Below, one piece after another: positions 11,597-27,038 of a stretch of DNA of 45,825 bases (positions within the stretch are counted from its first letter, which is position 1; every line of letters begins with the position of its first letter). Below the pieces are notes generated by a model that ran no database searches, had not been told where the DNA came from, and worked only from the letters and a program-made list of their open reading frames with translations. Where the stretch lies: NCBI GenBank assembly GCA_025201705.1, contig MU616752.1:1-45825 (forward strand). Reading direction: 5' to 3'. The position numbers and the translations under genes were made by a program. The stretch comes from Dissophora ornata. Taxonomy: Eukaryota; Mortierellomycota; Mortierellomycetes; Mortierellales; Mortierellaceae.

Positions 11597-12522
11597 TTGT
11601 GCCGTGAGGATGCCTCGAATATTAAAAGTAAAAGGTATATGGAGGAAGAGGAAGAGAGAGGATTTCCGGTCCTTGGGCTGGTTCGGGAACCAAGTCGAGC
11701 TTCAGTCAAAAGTTGTGTCTGGGAAAAATAAAAAAATAGGCAATGTGACAACTTGGAGGCGCCTCTTTATACTCAAGCAGCATTCGGAGCCCAGAAAAAA
11801 AAAAAAAAAAAAAAAAAATACTCAGGGCTGTCGCAAATTCTATTTTGAAGGCAAACTTTGTGGTACCAAGGATCGACTCCTCCATCTGCAAGACGTCCTC
11901 TTTATAATTTTTTTCCCATCAGTCCTTCGGCTTTCCATGCAACCTTCCAGACCCCCTCGATGTCCTAGTGTAAGTGTAAAACCCCCACTCCCAATTATCC
12001 ACTTGAGAACAGCCATGACGTTTTTCGCGCGTATGTTATTAATGCAAGCAGAATAATTCTCTCGGTATCTGCAACCAAACCCGACCCTGCTGTGGCATTT
12101 GATGCATGCAATTTGTAAAGGGATAAATGGAATCAAACGTGAATAGAGAATATCTTCCCGACCCCGAATCTCGAAGCTTGAAACTTAAAACTCAAAAATC
12201 AAATGAGAAGTCGACAATCCCGGCTTAGTTCGATGGTGACATTCGCATGTATCCGAGGCTGTCACTGTGATCCGTGGTCATTGCTCACAAACCACTTATT
12301 TATGCGGCGTTGTCGTTGCTGTGAATATGAAGTCTTGGCGTCTTTCTATGCCACTTTGCTTGGCATTCCGGTACATTGAAATACAGTGCAAGAATGTGTG
12401 AGCGACCAAATCCTGGTGATTTTATCTTCACTATGCGCTGTACAACCCAAAGGTGAAAAAGAAAAGAATCGCCGCACATTCTAGAAATAGTGGAGCTGCG
12501 CATCAAAACTACTCTTGTTTCA
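11597..12522. other. intergenic, ABCA promoter side and MTHFR 3' flank
   Basis: No gene is supported. It contains the 24-nt poly(A) run at 11795-11818 and otherwise unremarkable AT-balanced sequence. The right part is the 3' flank of the minus-strand MTHFR gene and the left part should hold the ABCA promoter and leader. An open frame at 12300-12602 (-) has no recognisable domain. Confidence 0.6.
11795..11818. repeat. poly(A) run, 24 nt
   Basis: An uninterrupted run of 24 A residues lies about 200 bp upstream of the ABCA start codon; it reads as poly(T) on the coding strand of that gene. It may be a promoter poly(dA:dT) tract that excludes nucleosomes, or a microsatellite. Confidence 0.9.
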
Positions 12523-15450
12523 TTAGGCACTACAGCTGGCCTCAGCAACTGCTGCCGATCTAATCTCAACCAACCGCACCAACGTTTCCTTTGCGATATC
12601 ATCGCCTTTCACCTCCCTCTGGCGTTGTTGCTGCTTCCCAAGTGCCGAGAATTCTTCTTCGAACAAGTCAAACACACCATCTTCCTCGTGGTAGTCGTTG
12701 TTTACCACATTCATCAAATACCACCCATCCCCAATGGCGCGCAACAACCGGTTCGTATCGGATCCTTCTGAATAACAACTGGCCCACTGATCCCACAACG
12801 CGAACGCCTCATCCTTCCAAGCTTGGAAACTAGAGCGCTCTACGATGGACGGTTGGACAATCTCATGACCAGGAAATACACCCCAGGTGACTGTATTGAG
12901 TCCTCCATCGGCTTGATTTTTCCTATTTGTACGGGCGTGGTTGATGGTGGAAGTGCTGGCAAAGAGATCTCCAGATTTGTTGACCGCGTTGAAAGTGAAT
13001 TTGGAGAATCGAGGATATTCCTGGAGACGTTGCCTCAATATGGAAAACTTTTCGGGGGCGACAAAGAACTCAAGGTATGCCTGGAAAATACAAACGTGAG
13101 CCCTCTGTTAGATCAAAGCGAACATAAGTCCGTAGGGAGTCCTGCCAATATTTTACGTTTAGTTTTCTTACTTTCTGGTAAACGTAACCTCCTTTCGGTC
13201 CCCATCCATAGACCTTATCGTCGCTCCTTGCACCATTGACCGCTGGCTGCGAATTGATCGTCAAGTATCCCATCTCGTTCAACTCTATCAACCGGCTCGT
13301 GTTCACGCCTGGCGCAAGTGCGGACGGCTGATCGCTCCACGGCAGTGTGTACGCCTGTGTCTGGGTCTGGGTTGAGAATTTTCCTCCAAGATACCTCACA
13401 AACACATCACACAATTGTTTCATATCCCTTGGCGTACCCCAATGCTGTGCTGCCTCCTCTGGCGAATGCCTCAGTGAGACACCATACCCTTTCAAATCTC
13501 CAAATGTTGGCGCTGGTAAGAGCTGATCATCGCTGCCACTGCCGCTGCTCCAGAGTCGACCATCCGTACATTCCTCCCAGTTCCAACTTTCGGTTCTGGT
13601 GATGTAAGATTTGGGGCGGTTAGCCCAGAAGATAGGCCGCTGAGATTCATGTTTCCGGTGAGGAGAAAAGTTGCAGCTCCAGGGGTTCGTCCTCTGGTTG
13701 ACGACTTTGCAAGACTCTGGACTCTTTTCCGGGTATGGAGAGCGGAGAAGCGAAGTTGATTGTTGGGAAGAGGACGCATTTATGAGGCCAGTGCCCTGCA
13801 AGATGAGACGAGTGGATTTCTCGAGGTTGAAAGTATAGTAGTGGATGCCCGGTGTAAGGCCGCTGGCAAGAAGCTCTTTTGTCATCTTGATGCCGACTTC
13901 TACACCGAACGCGCGCACTGCTTGATCGTCGTACTACAATGAGCGAGGATTTTTTTCTTAGATTGACGTGCAATCGTTTCTTGAGTTCAACACTTTACTC
14001 TCAAGCGTTACCTTGACAGCTTCGACTCCATCCATGATCCACTGCGGTACGCTCAACCCAACAATGTTCTTCTGGAAGCTTGCATACGCCTGAATTGGCA
14101 TCACGCCTGGTATAATCGGACACATGATACCCGCGTCTCGACACTTCTTCACCCAGCTCAAGAATAATGGCACATCAAAAAACAATTGTGTCACGACAAA
14201 ATCCGCGCCGGCATCGACTTTTTGTTTTAAAAACTTTAGATCCATCTCCAGCGAACCGGATTCTGGGTGAGACTCTGGGTATCCGGCGACACCGATTCCG
14301 AAATAGTCGCCGTGGGTTCGTCGGATATACGAGACTAGATCGGAGGCATAGTCGAGACCGCCTTCACATGGGGACCAGATTGATTCACCCTGGAGTGGGT
14401 CACCGCGAAGTGCAAGGATGTTTTGATTGCCACAAGCGCGTGCTTCCTATTCGATATGAAGAAAAGATGGATTAGATTTAATCGGACATGCTGGATGTGG
14501 AAGGACATAGGCTCCTCTGTCACTGGGGTAGTACAAGGAATGAAAGCGGAGATTACAACCCACAGAACAAGGGAACATCGGGCTTTGCGATTTATTGTGA
14601 TACATGTGGTCAACACATGCATGGGGACGTCAGCACGAAATAAAGGTGAAGAGGCCCAAGAAACGGTAGATCGTTCAGAGTTGTACATTTCTTGACTCAT
14701 TGTTTCGTGGCCTCAAACTGTCAGTGTTATCACGGACATGAAAAAACAAATATCGCCCTTGGGCTCTCTTGCAAGTGATTCGAGTCAGAATGGAAGCAAC
14801 AGTGGAAACCTTACTTGTAATGCCTTATCAATCTTGCTGGTGGGGTTGTTTGTGCAGATCAGATGCATGCACGTCTCGATGCCAAGCACCTTTTGAGCAT
14901 TCGAAACCACCTCGAGTGTGGCTGCTGGCCTTGATCCACCGGCTCCCCAGGTAATATCGATAAATTCAGGTCCCAAATGACACATTCTCTCGATCCTGTC
15001 ATGGAGATTAGCCATGCCCTGTTTAACAAGTCATCAAAGTTTGTGAAATGTCAGTGGAGAAATCACCTCACGATGCATTTCAAACGCCCCCCCAAATCCC
15101 TTCGGGATATAGATCCCTCTTCCTGGTGCTTCTTTCTGATTTGGTGAGCGTGAATCCGAGGGCAGTATAGAACGTGCTTATTCTTTTGGATATCTAAAAT
15201 GCACTCCAGCACGGCACTCGGCGGAGAACAGAACTGGCCTTAATCGTTTTAAGGTTCAGACGAAGAACCAAGAGTGATCCTTTCCTGTTCAAATGGAGGT
15301 GCAGGGTAAGAGCAAAAACCAGGGGAAAGGTGAAAGGGTCCATTAAAGCCGTATTTTTGTTACCTGGACAGTCTTTGGTGAAAAGTACTCAAAAGAAAAG
15401 AAGGGTTGGCCTTCTTCCTGGCACCTGTTGATGCGATCAATTATTTTCAT
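12523..15450 (-). CDS. MET13: methylenetetrahydrofolate reductase
   Basis: Predicted 681 aa from five exons (15450-15364, 15018-14815, 14446-14012, 13933-13172, 13080-12523); four of them join at phase 0. The N-terminal FAD/folate barrel (about residues 1-300) shows FFSFEYFSPKT, FIDITWGAGGSR, CMHLICTN, ILALRGDP, YPESHPES, GADFVVTQLFFDV and PGVMPIQ. The C-terminal half carries the eukaryotic regulatory domain (RPIFWANRP, LPWSDQPSA, TINSQPAVNGARSDDK, GWGPKGGYVYQK, VTWGVFPGHEIVQP). The enzyme reduces 5,10-methylene-THF to 5-methyl-THF for methionine synthesis in the cytosol; the C-terminal domain in this family binds AdoMet for feedback. Fungi usually carry two paralogues (Met13 and Met12), and the symbol is a best guess between them. 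The tiny first exon (29 aa) was recovered from its conserved sequence. Confidence 0.95.
15019..15363 (-). other. MTHFR intron 1 (345 bp)
   Basis: A GT-AG intron between exon 1 and exon 2 of the MTHFR gene, longer than most introns in the window. No coding or repeated feature was recognised in it. MTHFR intron 2 (14447-14814, 368 bp) is similarly featureless. Confidence 0.75.
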
Positions 15451-15614
15451 CCGAATGGTTGGTTGTCGCTGGGATTAGTGCAATAACTGTCGATCCAATT
15501 ATAGTCGATGACGTGGGTGATGAAAGTAGGGGCTAAGAGAGCGATCGTTGCAATTAAGTGTTACGAGGAAGGAAGGGATAGAGAGGTACGATGAACCTGA
15601 CTGTGGATGGAGTG

Positions 15615-15680
15615 TATTGAGTAAAAAAGAAGAAAAAGAAATAAAAGAAAAGAAAGAAAAGAAAGAATAAGAAGGAACAG
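15615..15680. promoter_or_regulatory. purine-rich tract upstream of MTHFR
   Basis: A nearly pure A/G run on the plus strand (C/T-rich on the coding strand of MTHFR) about 170-230 bp upstream of the MTHFR start. Pyrimidine tracts on the sense strand are common near fungal transcription starts; this is the most promoter-like element in the flank. Confidence 0.35.
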
Positions 15681-15739
15681 GATAATTATTACAAGATCGA
15701 TAACGACACCGAGGCTGAAACATGGTAGGCCGTCATTTA

Positions 15740-16610
15740 TTCTCAACAAGAGCCACTTGAGTCAAGTACAGTAGCCGTTGAGAGAAGTGCACTATCAACA
15801 CGTTATGGATACACCCTAAAGCTTGCTGTCCAGTTGATTGGATTAAACATTAAACGAGAATGAATCACTTCAAAAAGAAAACAACAATACGTGTTCCTAC
15901 CATTCGCACTATGACTTCTTTTCCACCACCTGGGATCGCTCAAAGCGATATTCCTTCAAGTTTTATTCTTCGTGAAATTCCGAAGTATATTGATCAATCA
16001 GTATGCGGGAATGAACGCTAGAAAACGTACAAGGCGGCATCAAATCAAAAGTTGTACAACTATCCGGGTTTCTTGTAAGACCGATCGCGAAGCGTATTCG
16101 CCTTGGACTTTAGGGCGTTTGCATATTACCGCGTCAGCAGTGACGGCACTATAATCTTGGCCACCTTCCAACATCGACGATGGCGACTGAGCTCAATCGA
16201 ATTTTCAAGGAGTACAAGGAAATGTACTTCGCAGTTTGCTTTTCGGTGTGTCGTGGAACTCTTCGAACAGCGGTGAATATCATATTCGGCTGAGCGGCAT
16301 GTGCCCGATCTTCATTATCAGTAATTCAACTACGGTGGAGGACATACCCAAGGGTAATTCACAACATATTCACGCCATGTGTACAGTAACGTGGCACCGA
16401 CAAGCGACTACACTATTTCGTCTGGAGAACACGCGAACTTGCACAAACACACCGAGCTCGATACCTGCTTGTTTTATTTTATGTCAGGAACGCAGGCATG
16501 CCATCCACCAATTATATGTGGAAGTCCTTTCAGAAGAGCATGCAGAAAAACCTTCGCGTGGGAACACAAAAAGATGTTATTCTTCTCTCAGCTGATGTAG
16601 ACTACAATAA
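15740..16610 (+). pseudogene. decayed Argonaute copy (MID end and PIWI domain), probable relic
   Basis: No open gene exists here, but reading the three plus frames in succession gives colinear fragments that match the Argonaute MID-PIWI order. About 15800-15850: STRYGYTLKLAVQLIGLN, like the conserved PQY..N..LKINVKLGG.N block. About 15893-15970: VPTI...SFPPPGIAQ..IPS, like PTIFLGADVTHPPAG...PSIA. About 15980-16040: QYAGMNARKR...HQI, like the (R/Q)Y....R.Q..R.EII block. About 16170-16240: DDGD(stop)AQSNFQGVQ, like YRDGVSEGQFQQV. About 16385-16420: SNVAPTSDYTI, like GNIPAGTTVDT.I. About 16450-16510: TELDTCLFYF then GTQ, like TEFDFYLCSHAGIQGT. Stops and frameshifts separate the fragments, and the first catalytic Asp position is changed. 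No PAZ or N domain was seen upstream. Single matches are weak; the order and spacing are the evidence. Confidence 0.55.
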
Positions 16611-18654
16611 GTGCATCGAATTAGTTTGGATTGGTAAAAGCGAGATCTAATTAAGATATCGATATCTCTCTGACCTTTCCCTAATATAAATTAAGGAGCA
16701 AATGGACGGTTCCTGAGATGAAAAGGAAGCGAGAGCATGGGCCTTGAATCACAACGTCCTATTTTCTTTCTTTGCTGTTCTCGGGTCCTTCTTCTATTCG
16801 TGCTAGGGATGTGTAAAGCAAGAATTTCCATCTCACTACATACTATTTTTTTTTCTGAATCTATGCGTTTATCATGCCATCAGCGACGCTCCCTAGTTTT
16901 GTACGTCTGCGCATGACCCTGTGAACCTTTATTTTTATATATTGATTGATAAAGAAGCTATCCCGATAGGTGAGATGAGAAGGACGAGAGGGAAGTTTTC
17001 TGTCATCACATAGCGTTGTAGAAATTGATCGCATCTACTTGTTAAATAATCCGACTCATTATTTCTTTATGCGAGAAGGCCACACGAGTTTCCTCCTTTA
17101 CGTTTTCACATATGCAGTCTCAGATCATCCGATGACGTGAAAATAGTGCTGCAATCAATTGGTCAATTGGGGGATAAAGGAAAAACAGCGCAACATCGTC
17201 AATTTGATTCGCCGCCCCCAATAATGCACCGTCTCCTGATCTAAAATAAAAGCGAGCGAAAGAGAGAATGGGAACTCGAGGAGGGGAGGCAGGAGGAGGA
17301 GGAGGCAGGAGAGAAGGAGCCTGAGGAAGAGGGTACATGACATGTACATAACAAGGATAGGAAACCATGCAGATCAGGCAGCAGTATATATGTACTGCAA
17401 AGAAATATACCTACATGCATTGTCACCTCGCTTTTTTCTCCTCGATGACCAACTCTTCTCCTTTGGCTTTTGTGATCTCTTTCACTCTCCCGGATTTCCT
17501 TTTTTCATAACCATCCTGTCTCTCGCTCTCTCGTATCTATCCATCTTCACCTCTCACTCTCGGTTAGTACGTTATCGAAAACATAAATTCAGAAGACTGT
17601 ATTTTCAATACAGTTCGACCACTGCAGGCACAGCATTGCAGACAGTTGAAGATAATAGAGACAAGAAAAGGAATAGAAACAACTCATCAAGTTTGGCGCC
17701 CTAAAAGGTATGTTCTGGCCGTCTTGTGTGCTGACTTATGTCTGTATTCGCGCGTCTGTGTCTTTGAGCGCCATGCGTTCTTCTGCCATGTGCCCCTCTT
17801 ATTATCATGCGTTCGTCCATTCGGGAGCCTCCTTGCATATTTTTCGTTCTTTCATGAGAAAGGGAGACGGAGGGAGAAACGACGCAACGGGCATGAGCCA
17901 TTGTATCCCCCCATATCTTGTATATCCACACAACAAGCGAGAAAACACCTGACAGGAATGTGATGGACATCAAAGTGTGAGAGAGAGAAGGATTTTAAAC
18001 TATTGAACGAATTAGCGACGAATGTCAATTGCTTCTGGACCCGGCTCCGACTTGACCTGGCTTCGCGTTGCCAACATAATATTCCATCATTTCATCTTCT
18101 CACTTCCCTTTGCTCTTTGATCCTGTTCCGTGTCCTCCCCCTGATCCATCTCGACATTCCCCGTTTGGTTGAACACTCTTGTAAGAAAAAATTGAGAGCA
18201 GGAGTGACAAGGGACCATCGTTGGCCCAACGTAAAGTAGATGAGCACTCACAATCTGACCACCTTGCCACTCTCTCCTTCCCCCAACCACTGCTTCTTTT
18301 GCGCTCGTGCCACAAAAGTAAACATCGTCACTCTGTTTACGCGCTGAGCCCATACTCACATCTGACAGCTAAACGCGAAAAGTCTCCCACATATTGTTTT
18401 TGTAAGTTTGTGCTTAAACACGCCTCCGCCTTCGCTCTACCCAATCCGCCTGTCAGCTTTAGTTTCCCTTTTCGTACCCTTATTCTCTACATCACACCTA
18501 TTATATTTCCGCATTCCCTCTTTCCGACCAAGAAGACTCACATTCAGTTCTCCACCTCAATCTCGTTTGCGATACTTATGAACAGCTAGTTCCTAGTAAT
18601 CAACTGCCTTCAAGAGGGAAAAAAAAGAAGAATTACAGTCGCAGGAGTAGCACA
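16611..18654. other. gene-poor stretch upstream of the disordered-protein gene
   Basis: No gene is supported in about 2 kb. A perfect GATATCGATATC palindrome lies near 16652. The right half contains GA-rich (about 17240-17335) and strongly CT-rich segments (about 17430-17570 and 18050-18560), which fit promoter and leader sequence for the plus-strand gene starting at 18655. Open frames here are short and pyrimidine-biased, and none shows a domain. Confidence 0.55.
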
Positions 18655-21600
18655 ATGCCACTGTCGAACGTGTTTCGCCACTCGCTCCCAAACCCTTTCC
18701 ATGGAGTGACAACATCTAGAAGAAAAGCGAGCAGCAATAGCTGTGGCCATCGACACCATAAAAGTCATCATTACTCACGCTCACGATCTGGAAGCGTCAG
18801 CAGTTTGACCCACGATGGCATTGTTGTGGTCACACCCGTTGCTGAAGTCGGCTACAAGAACATGAAGGACAGCGCCGATGTCAAGAACGAAAATATCATG
18901 GGCAAGAACAAGATGGCCAAATCCGATTCTCTTTCCTCCCCCTCCTCCTCTTCCTCGTCCTCTGGTTTGATCACTCAGCTCGGTATCTCCAAGGCCCAAG
19001 CCTCAGTCCCCTCCCCACCGCTCTCACGATCACAAACACCACTGTTCTTGTCCTCGTGCGAGGATACACCCACCTCAGCATCGTTCTCGCCTGCACCTCC
19101 TTCACCCGGGATTCATATGCCACCTTCCCCTTGCCCAAGTTCTTCCCCTTCCGCACCGACTGCTCCATGTCAGCGTGCCGACCGAGGGCTTACATCCTCT
19201 CCAGAACCCATGACACCTTCCACACCGACAGCAACTGTGCCGAAAACTGCCTCAGGCGGTTCAGGAACCGGAACAATTGGGTCCAAATTCGGATCTAGGT
19301 TCTTCAAAGCCCACAGCAGTCAACTTCAACAGCGAAATCAGCTGCAACAGCAGCAGCAGGAGTTGCATCACCGCGACCTAGGCGAAGAACATATTCTTCC
19401 GATACTTCAACACGACAATCAGACGCCGAGCCAGGGTTTCGGACAAAGAGAGAAAGTTTCTATGACAACGAGCGCAATGCAGGAGAAAGGGGATAAGAAG
19501 AAGCGTGTGTCCTCAGGGTCTTTGCATATTCCAATCAGTGCTTTCCTCTTAAACACATTTCGACCGAAGCAACAGTCTCCTACTATTGTAACTACAACCA
19601 TCCTGCCGCAGATGGTCGGCGTGCTGGAGAGTGGAGATTATCAATCGCAAAAGCAACTGCAACAGCCACAGCAACAGAAGTCCGTCTCTGCCCTACCGCT
19701 ATCACAGCGCAGGAAACGGAAGAGCTTGCTGCCAAAGCTTCCCCTACTTGATACACGACCTAGGACTGCCCTTTCATCTACACCGAAATCCAACAAGAAA
19801 AATAAGAGATCGCTGTCGAGAGCGATTGATCAACAGGTAGAATGCGGCACAGGAGGAGCGTCATCCACTACTGTCGGTGCAGTCATTACTGCTTCCAGAA
19901 GCATAAAAGGGTCCACCGTCAATGGAAGTGGTGGTACTCGAATGCTTTCGCCGTTCTATCTCCCAGCCGCCCTTCGACAACGTGGTTCCAGTTCGAATCG
20001 CAATCTTGATCCTAACGTCCGTTTACCTCCTACTCCACCACCAATGTCTTTGGGTGATAACTTACCTCCATCTCTTGTTCAGGAGCCATGTCCTCAGACA
20101 ACCCAACAATCGTCTAGGACAGAACTCGGCTCCACAAGCACGGACATAAGCACATCTTTGTGGGATGACTGGCGTCTTTATAGTCGTATCTATCACGACG
20201 ACCGCTGGGACTGTGCTTCTGTTTCCACAACAGATACTGAACTAAACCGGTGTTCTGAGGATCCTTACTTCCCAGAATACCCAGAACGAAATGACTACTG
20301 GAAGAGGCATTGTCGGATCCGCGAACGCTGCCGGAAGCATCGCCAGCATCATTTACAACAGCGGCAACAGGATAGAGCAAATGAGAACCCGGTCACAGGC
20401 GCCAAGGAGGAAGACTTAACGTCGTCCCTCAGCTTTGAACGCAATGTCCATGGTGGATTTGATGGCGATAGTATTGCGAGCGATGACAACAGTCAGCAGA
20501 CGGATCAGCAGCGAAAGGATCTAGAATTGCCTCCTGTAGAGAAACTCAAGGATGCGAGAAAACGTCTTCGCTCGGTGGCAGGGGGGGGTGTTCCAAGGCG
20601 GCGACGGCAACAAAATGTGAGGTATACGACCTACGCAGCTTACATGACAGCGATGCAGAGAATGGCCAAGGAGCGAGCGGAGCGCAGGAGGTCGTCCGAC
20701 TCTGCATCCTTAGCATTGGCGCCCCATGTGGCACCAGCACCAATTTCAACAGCTGATAGTCGGTCCCTTGATATCAAGTCCAATGTGGCTCTTGACGTCG
20801 AGGCTGAGCAGCAACTGCAGCAACTGCAAAAGAAACAACAGCGGCAACATGTCAAGCGCCATAATGTAACTAGCCTCGGCAGCAGTGAGGAAAGTAGACA
20901 ACCTGCGTATTGTACTACAAGCCCTCAACGACAGCGCCAACTAGATAGTGGCATCCTTTTTGTCTCCTCAACCACGACCACAGCCGAAGTCTGCGCTAGT
21001 CTGACACATGAGCCACAGTCTCGGAGGACAAGGGCCTTCTCGGCGGTGGCTGCACCCAAGATGGAGGACTATCTTGAGCATCAACATAACAAAACAAGTA
21101 CGACCGAGAGTCATGAAAAAGGCGATGATGATGGCGGCAATGTTGAATATGGTTTTGGAGGGAGAACGGTTTATGTGGATAAGAAAATTGGAGGCCTTGT
21201 AGCATCTTATTTTGACAACACAGTGACCCAGAAGGATTGTCATGACAAGGCAACTGTAGCTGCAGGCAGAGATGGTGGTGTTGGTGGCTATGCTGATCGT
21301 GGTGATCGTGGTGGCAGTGTTGGCGGTGGAACAAAGGGAAATGGCTTCTTGATGCTTCAGTCTTCGTCTGGCGACCAGGGTTTCTACAAGAGACTGAATG
21401 CACCTCAACGTCTCTCCTCCTGTAGGGTCACCCGATGCCCTCAGCGACAGTAGCCACTGCAACAACAATGGCCTCAGCGACGGTATCAACACCAAGAAAA
21501 CCATCAGCAATGTAAACAGTGCCAACCACAACCAAACGCCTAGCTTTCGGATTAAGAAAGAGGATGACCATTGTTTGAGTCAACCTGGCCTGTACGCGTC

Positions 21601-22768
21601 ACACAATCACATCCTGCCGCTTCAGCAACTCCTCGAACTGCAGGAGCAGCAGCAATGGAGAGTCAGGCAGTTGCAGAGCCGGTTGAAGCAATCTCTGCAA
21701 CGAGCCAGTAACAATCAGCAACACAAAACATCAACATCCTCACCGTCTTTGTTATCACCAAACGCAAACAACTCGTCTTCGTTATTCCTTTCTACATTCC
21801 TATCGCCGAAGTCCTCCAATTTGTCCCCCGCACTGTCTCAATCACCACAGTCGCCATCGCAGACCTCCTCCTCCTCCTCCTCCACTCATAGTCGGCCAGA
21901 ATCACCTTCTTCGTCTCAATATTTAAACGGATGGAGCACACCTGACATCCCAGTCTCTTCGCCTTCACCTTCTACCACAGCTTTACCACAGAATCGGTCT
22001 CAAGATAAAAAGGAAGGACAACAACTACAACATTCACAGCAACAGCAACAGAAACATCAGTCCACTTGTCCTGCTTCACTCATAGCACTTTCCTCGTCCA
22101 CTTCATTGTCCTCTGCTGACCAACAAAACCACCACCTCCCCGAAGTCGAGCGCCAACGTCAAGCTAGTGTCTCGCCAATCAAGCGCGAATCTAACAGTGG
22201 CCACATGCTGCTTATGCTTGTTCAGGGCCGCATGCAATACTACAAAGACGGAGCTCGGAAGAATGTGGCCCTTCAATTGGAAGATGAAAACGATGATGAA
22301 GGCGAATATGTGTACGACGACATGGACGAGGACTGTCTCCGACATGAGGACAGTATCATTGAAGAAGAGCAAGAAGAAGAAGAGGAAGAGGAGAAAGGGG
22401 AGAAGGACGGAGAGGAGGAGCAGGAGCAAGACGACGAATATCGTCGTCCACGAGCACGACAAACATCATCTCAGAGTCTCGACAGTACCAAGTACATCAA
22501 AGGCAGAGTCAGAGCTTGTAGTCCAATATTCACTGCCTCGCCTCTGTCGTCCTCGCCTGTACTGGACGCGTCTCAGTTCCTACGGTGCCCTTTCAAGGCC
22601 GCGGCATTGACGTCTACTTTAGCAGTGCCCACGAATGGACTGGAATATCCGCGACGACACTCTATGTGCCTGGGTCGGATGCGGGGCACCAAAGCTCGTC
22701 CATCGATCTCGTATTCGGTCTTGCCAACAATGGCCATCACTGCCTTGCACTCTTCCCACACATCTTAA
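18655..22768 (+). CDS. large intrinsically disordered protein, function unknown
   Basis: I do not recognise this gene. Best model: 1261 aa from two exons, 18655-21097 and 21426-22768, joined through a GTACGA donor (a donor hexamer used elsewhere in the window) and a pyrimidine-rich CTCCTCCTGTAG acceptor; both sides are phase 1. Without splicing, exon 1 reads on to a stop at 21453 and gives 932 aa. The protein is rich in Ser, Gln, Pro and Arg. More ordered patches are SLWDDWRLYSRIYHDD around residue 502, a basic segment (PPVEKLKDARKRLRS, later YTTYAAYMTAMQRMAKERAE), and in exon 2 GHMLLMLVQGRMQYYKDGA followed by a long Asp/Glu-rich stretch. No signal peptide or transmembrane segment is seen. 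The composition suggests a regulatory or scaffold protein, but nothing defines a role. The intron (328 bp) is long for this locus, so the junction is tentative. Confidence 0.6.
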
Positions 22769-22962
22769 GCCTCCAGTTCCGCAGCAAACCTCCTCTAGAA
22801 TATGAAATAGACAACAGAGCGTAAGTGTGTGAAGTATTGGCAGTAACAACACACAAATAAAACATACGTTCTGCTTTGCGTCGTTTGTTCATACCGAAGA
22901 AAAGTATGTTATTTTACTTTTCTTTTCTATGTGTAATGTATTTTCTTTTCATAATGAGTGTT
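22769..22962. terminator. convergent 3' ends, disordered-protein gene and kinesin
   Basis: The region between two facing stop codons. An AATAAA hexamer near 22856-22861 (plus strand) is a plausible polyadenylation signal for the upstream gene, and A/T-rich sequence follows. Confidence 0.5.
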
Positions 22963-26496
<3,534 letters not shown>

Positions 26497-27038
26497 GGTT
26501 GCGGATTCCGACGGTGTGGGCTGGGACAAAGCGGGAAGTTGGTGAGACGTGGAATATAGTCAACCAGATTCGGAATGGAGAGGCAGACGGGCCTCAGGGG
26601 ACGAAAGGCGCGACGGAAACGAGGGAGAGAGAGAGAGAGAGAGATGGAGATAGACAAGGTCAAGAATAAGGACGAGGGCGAGGTCAAGGTTCCTAGAATC
26701 ACAATGCAAGGGTTGAAAAGGGCTTCGCGGCTGCAAGATTGGGATCCGTTGAGATGCAAGGCCAGGAGGAGGAGGTCAGGACAGAAAAGGTGGAGGTGAT
26801 TGTGGAAACCCGACGATATCTGAGCCGGAAGGAGTGTGGGGGATGGGTGTTGGATGTGCACGGGAGGGGCGAAGTATTCGACGTAATGGACGGAGACAAG
26901 AGAGAATGAACGGCTTGCGCTGGTCATCGCCAACAGCCCGTTTCCGTTTTGTTGTGCAGATCCGAATCAGTCGAACCAGAAAAAAAAGTGATGATCAAAT
27001 GGGGAGTCTCAATCGGACATTTACACCACTTATCCACG
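26497..27038. promoter_or_regulatory. divergent promoter region, kinesin / mannosyltransferase
   Basis: The two start codons face away from each other across 542 bp. It contains a (GA)n run at about 26627-26645, which is CT-rich on the kinesin sense strand and resembles a fungal core promoter element. No gene is supported here. Confidence 0.5.

Noticed and set aside
16236..16600. Two overlapping plus-strand open frames (119 and 73 codons) in the gap between MTHFR and the disordered-protein gene
   Set aside because: They are pieces of the Argonaute-like relic in different frames, without a splice pattern that makes an intact domain, so they are treated as parts of a pseudogene.
26497..26529. 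Extension of the kinesin N-terminus to position 26529
   Set aside because: The codon there is TTG; the first ATG in frame is at 26496.
26949..26990. Extension of the mannosyltransferase N-terminus to 26949
   Set aside because: That codon is TTG; the possible ATG starts are 26991 and 27039.
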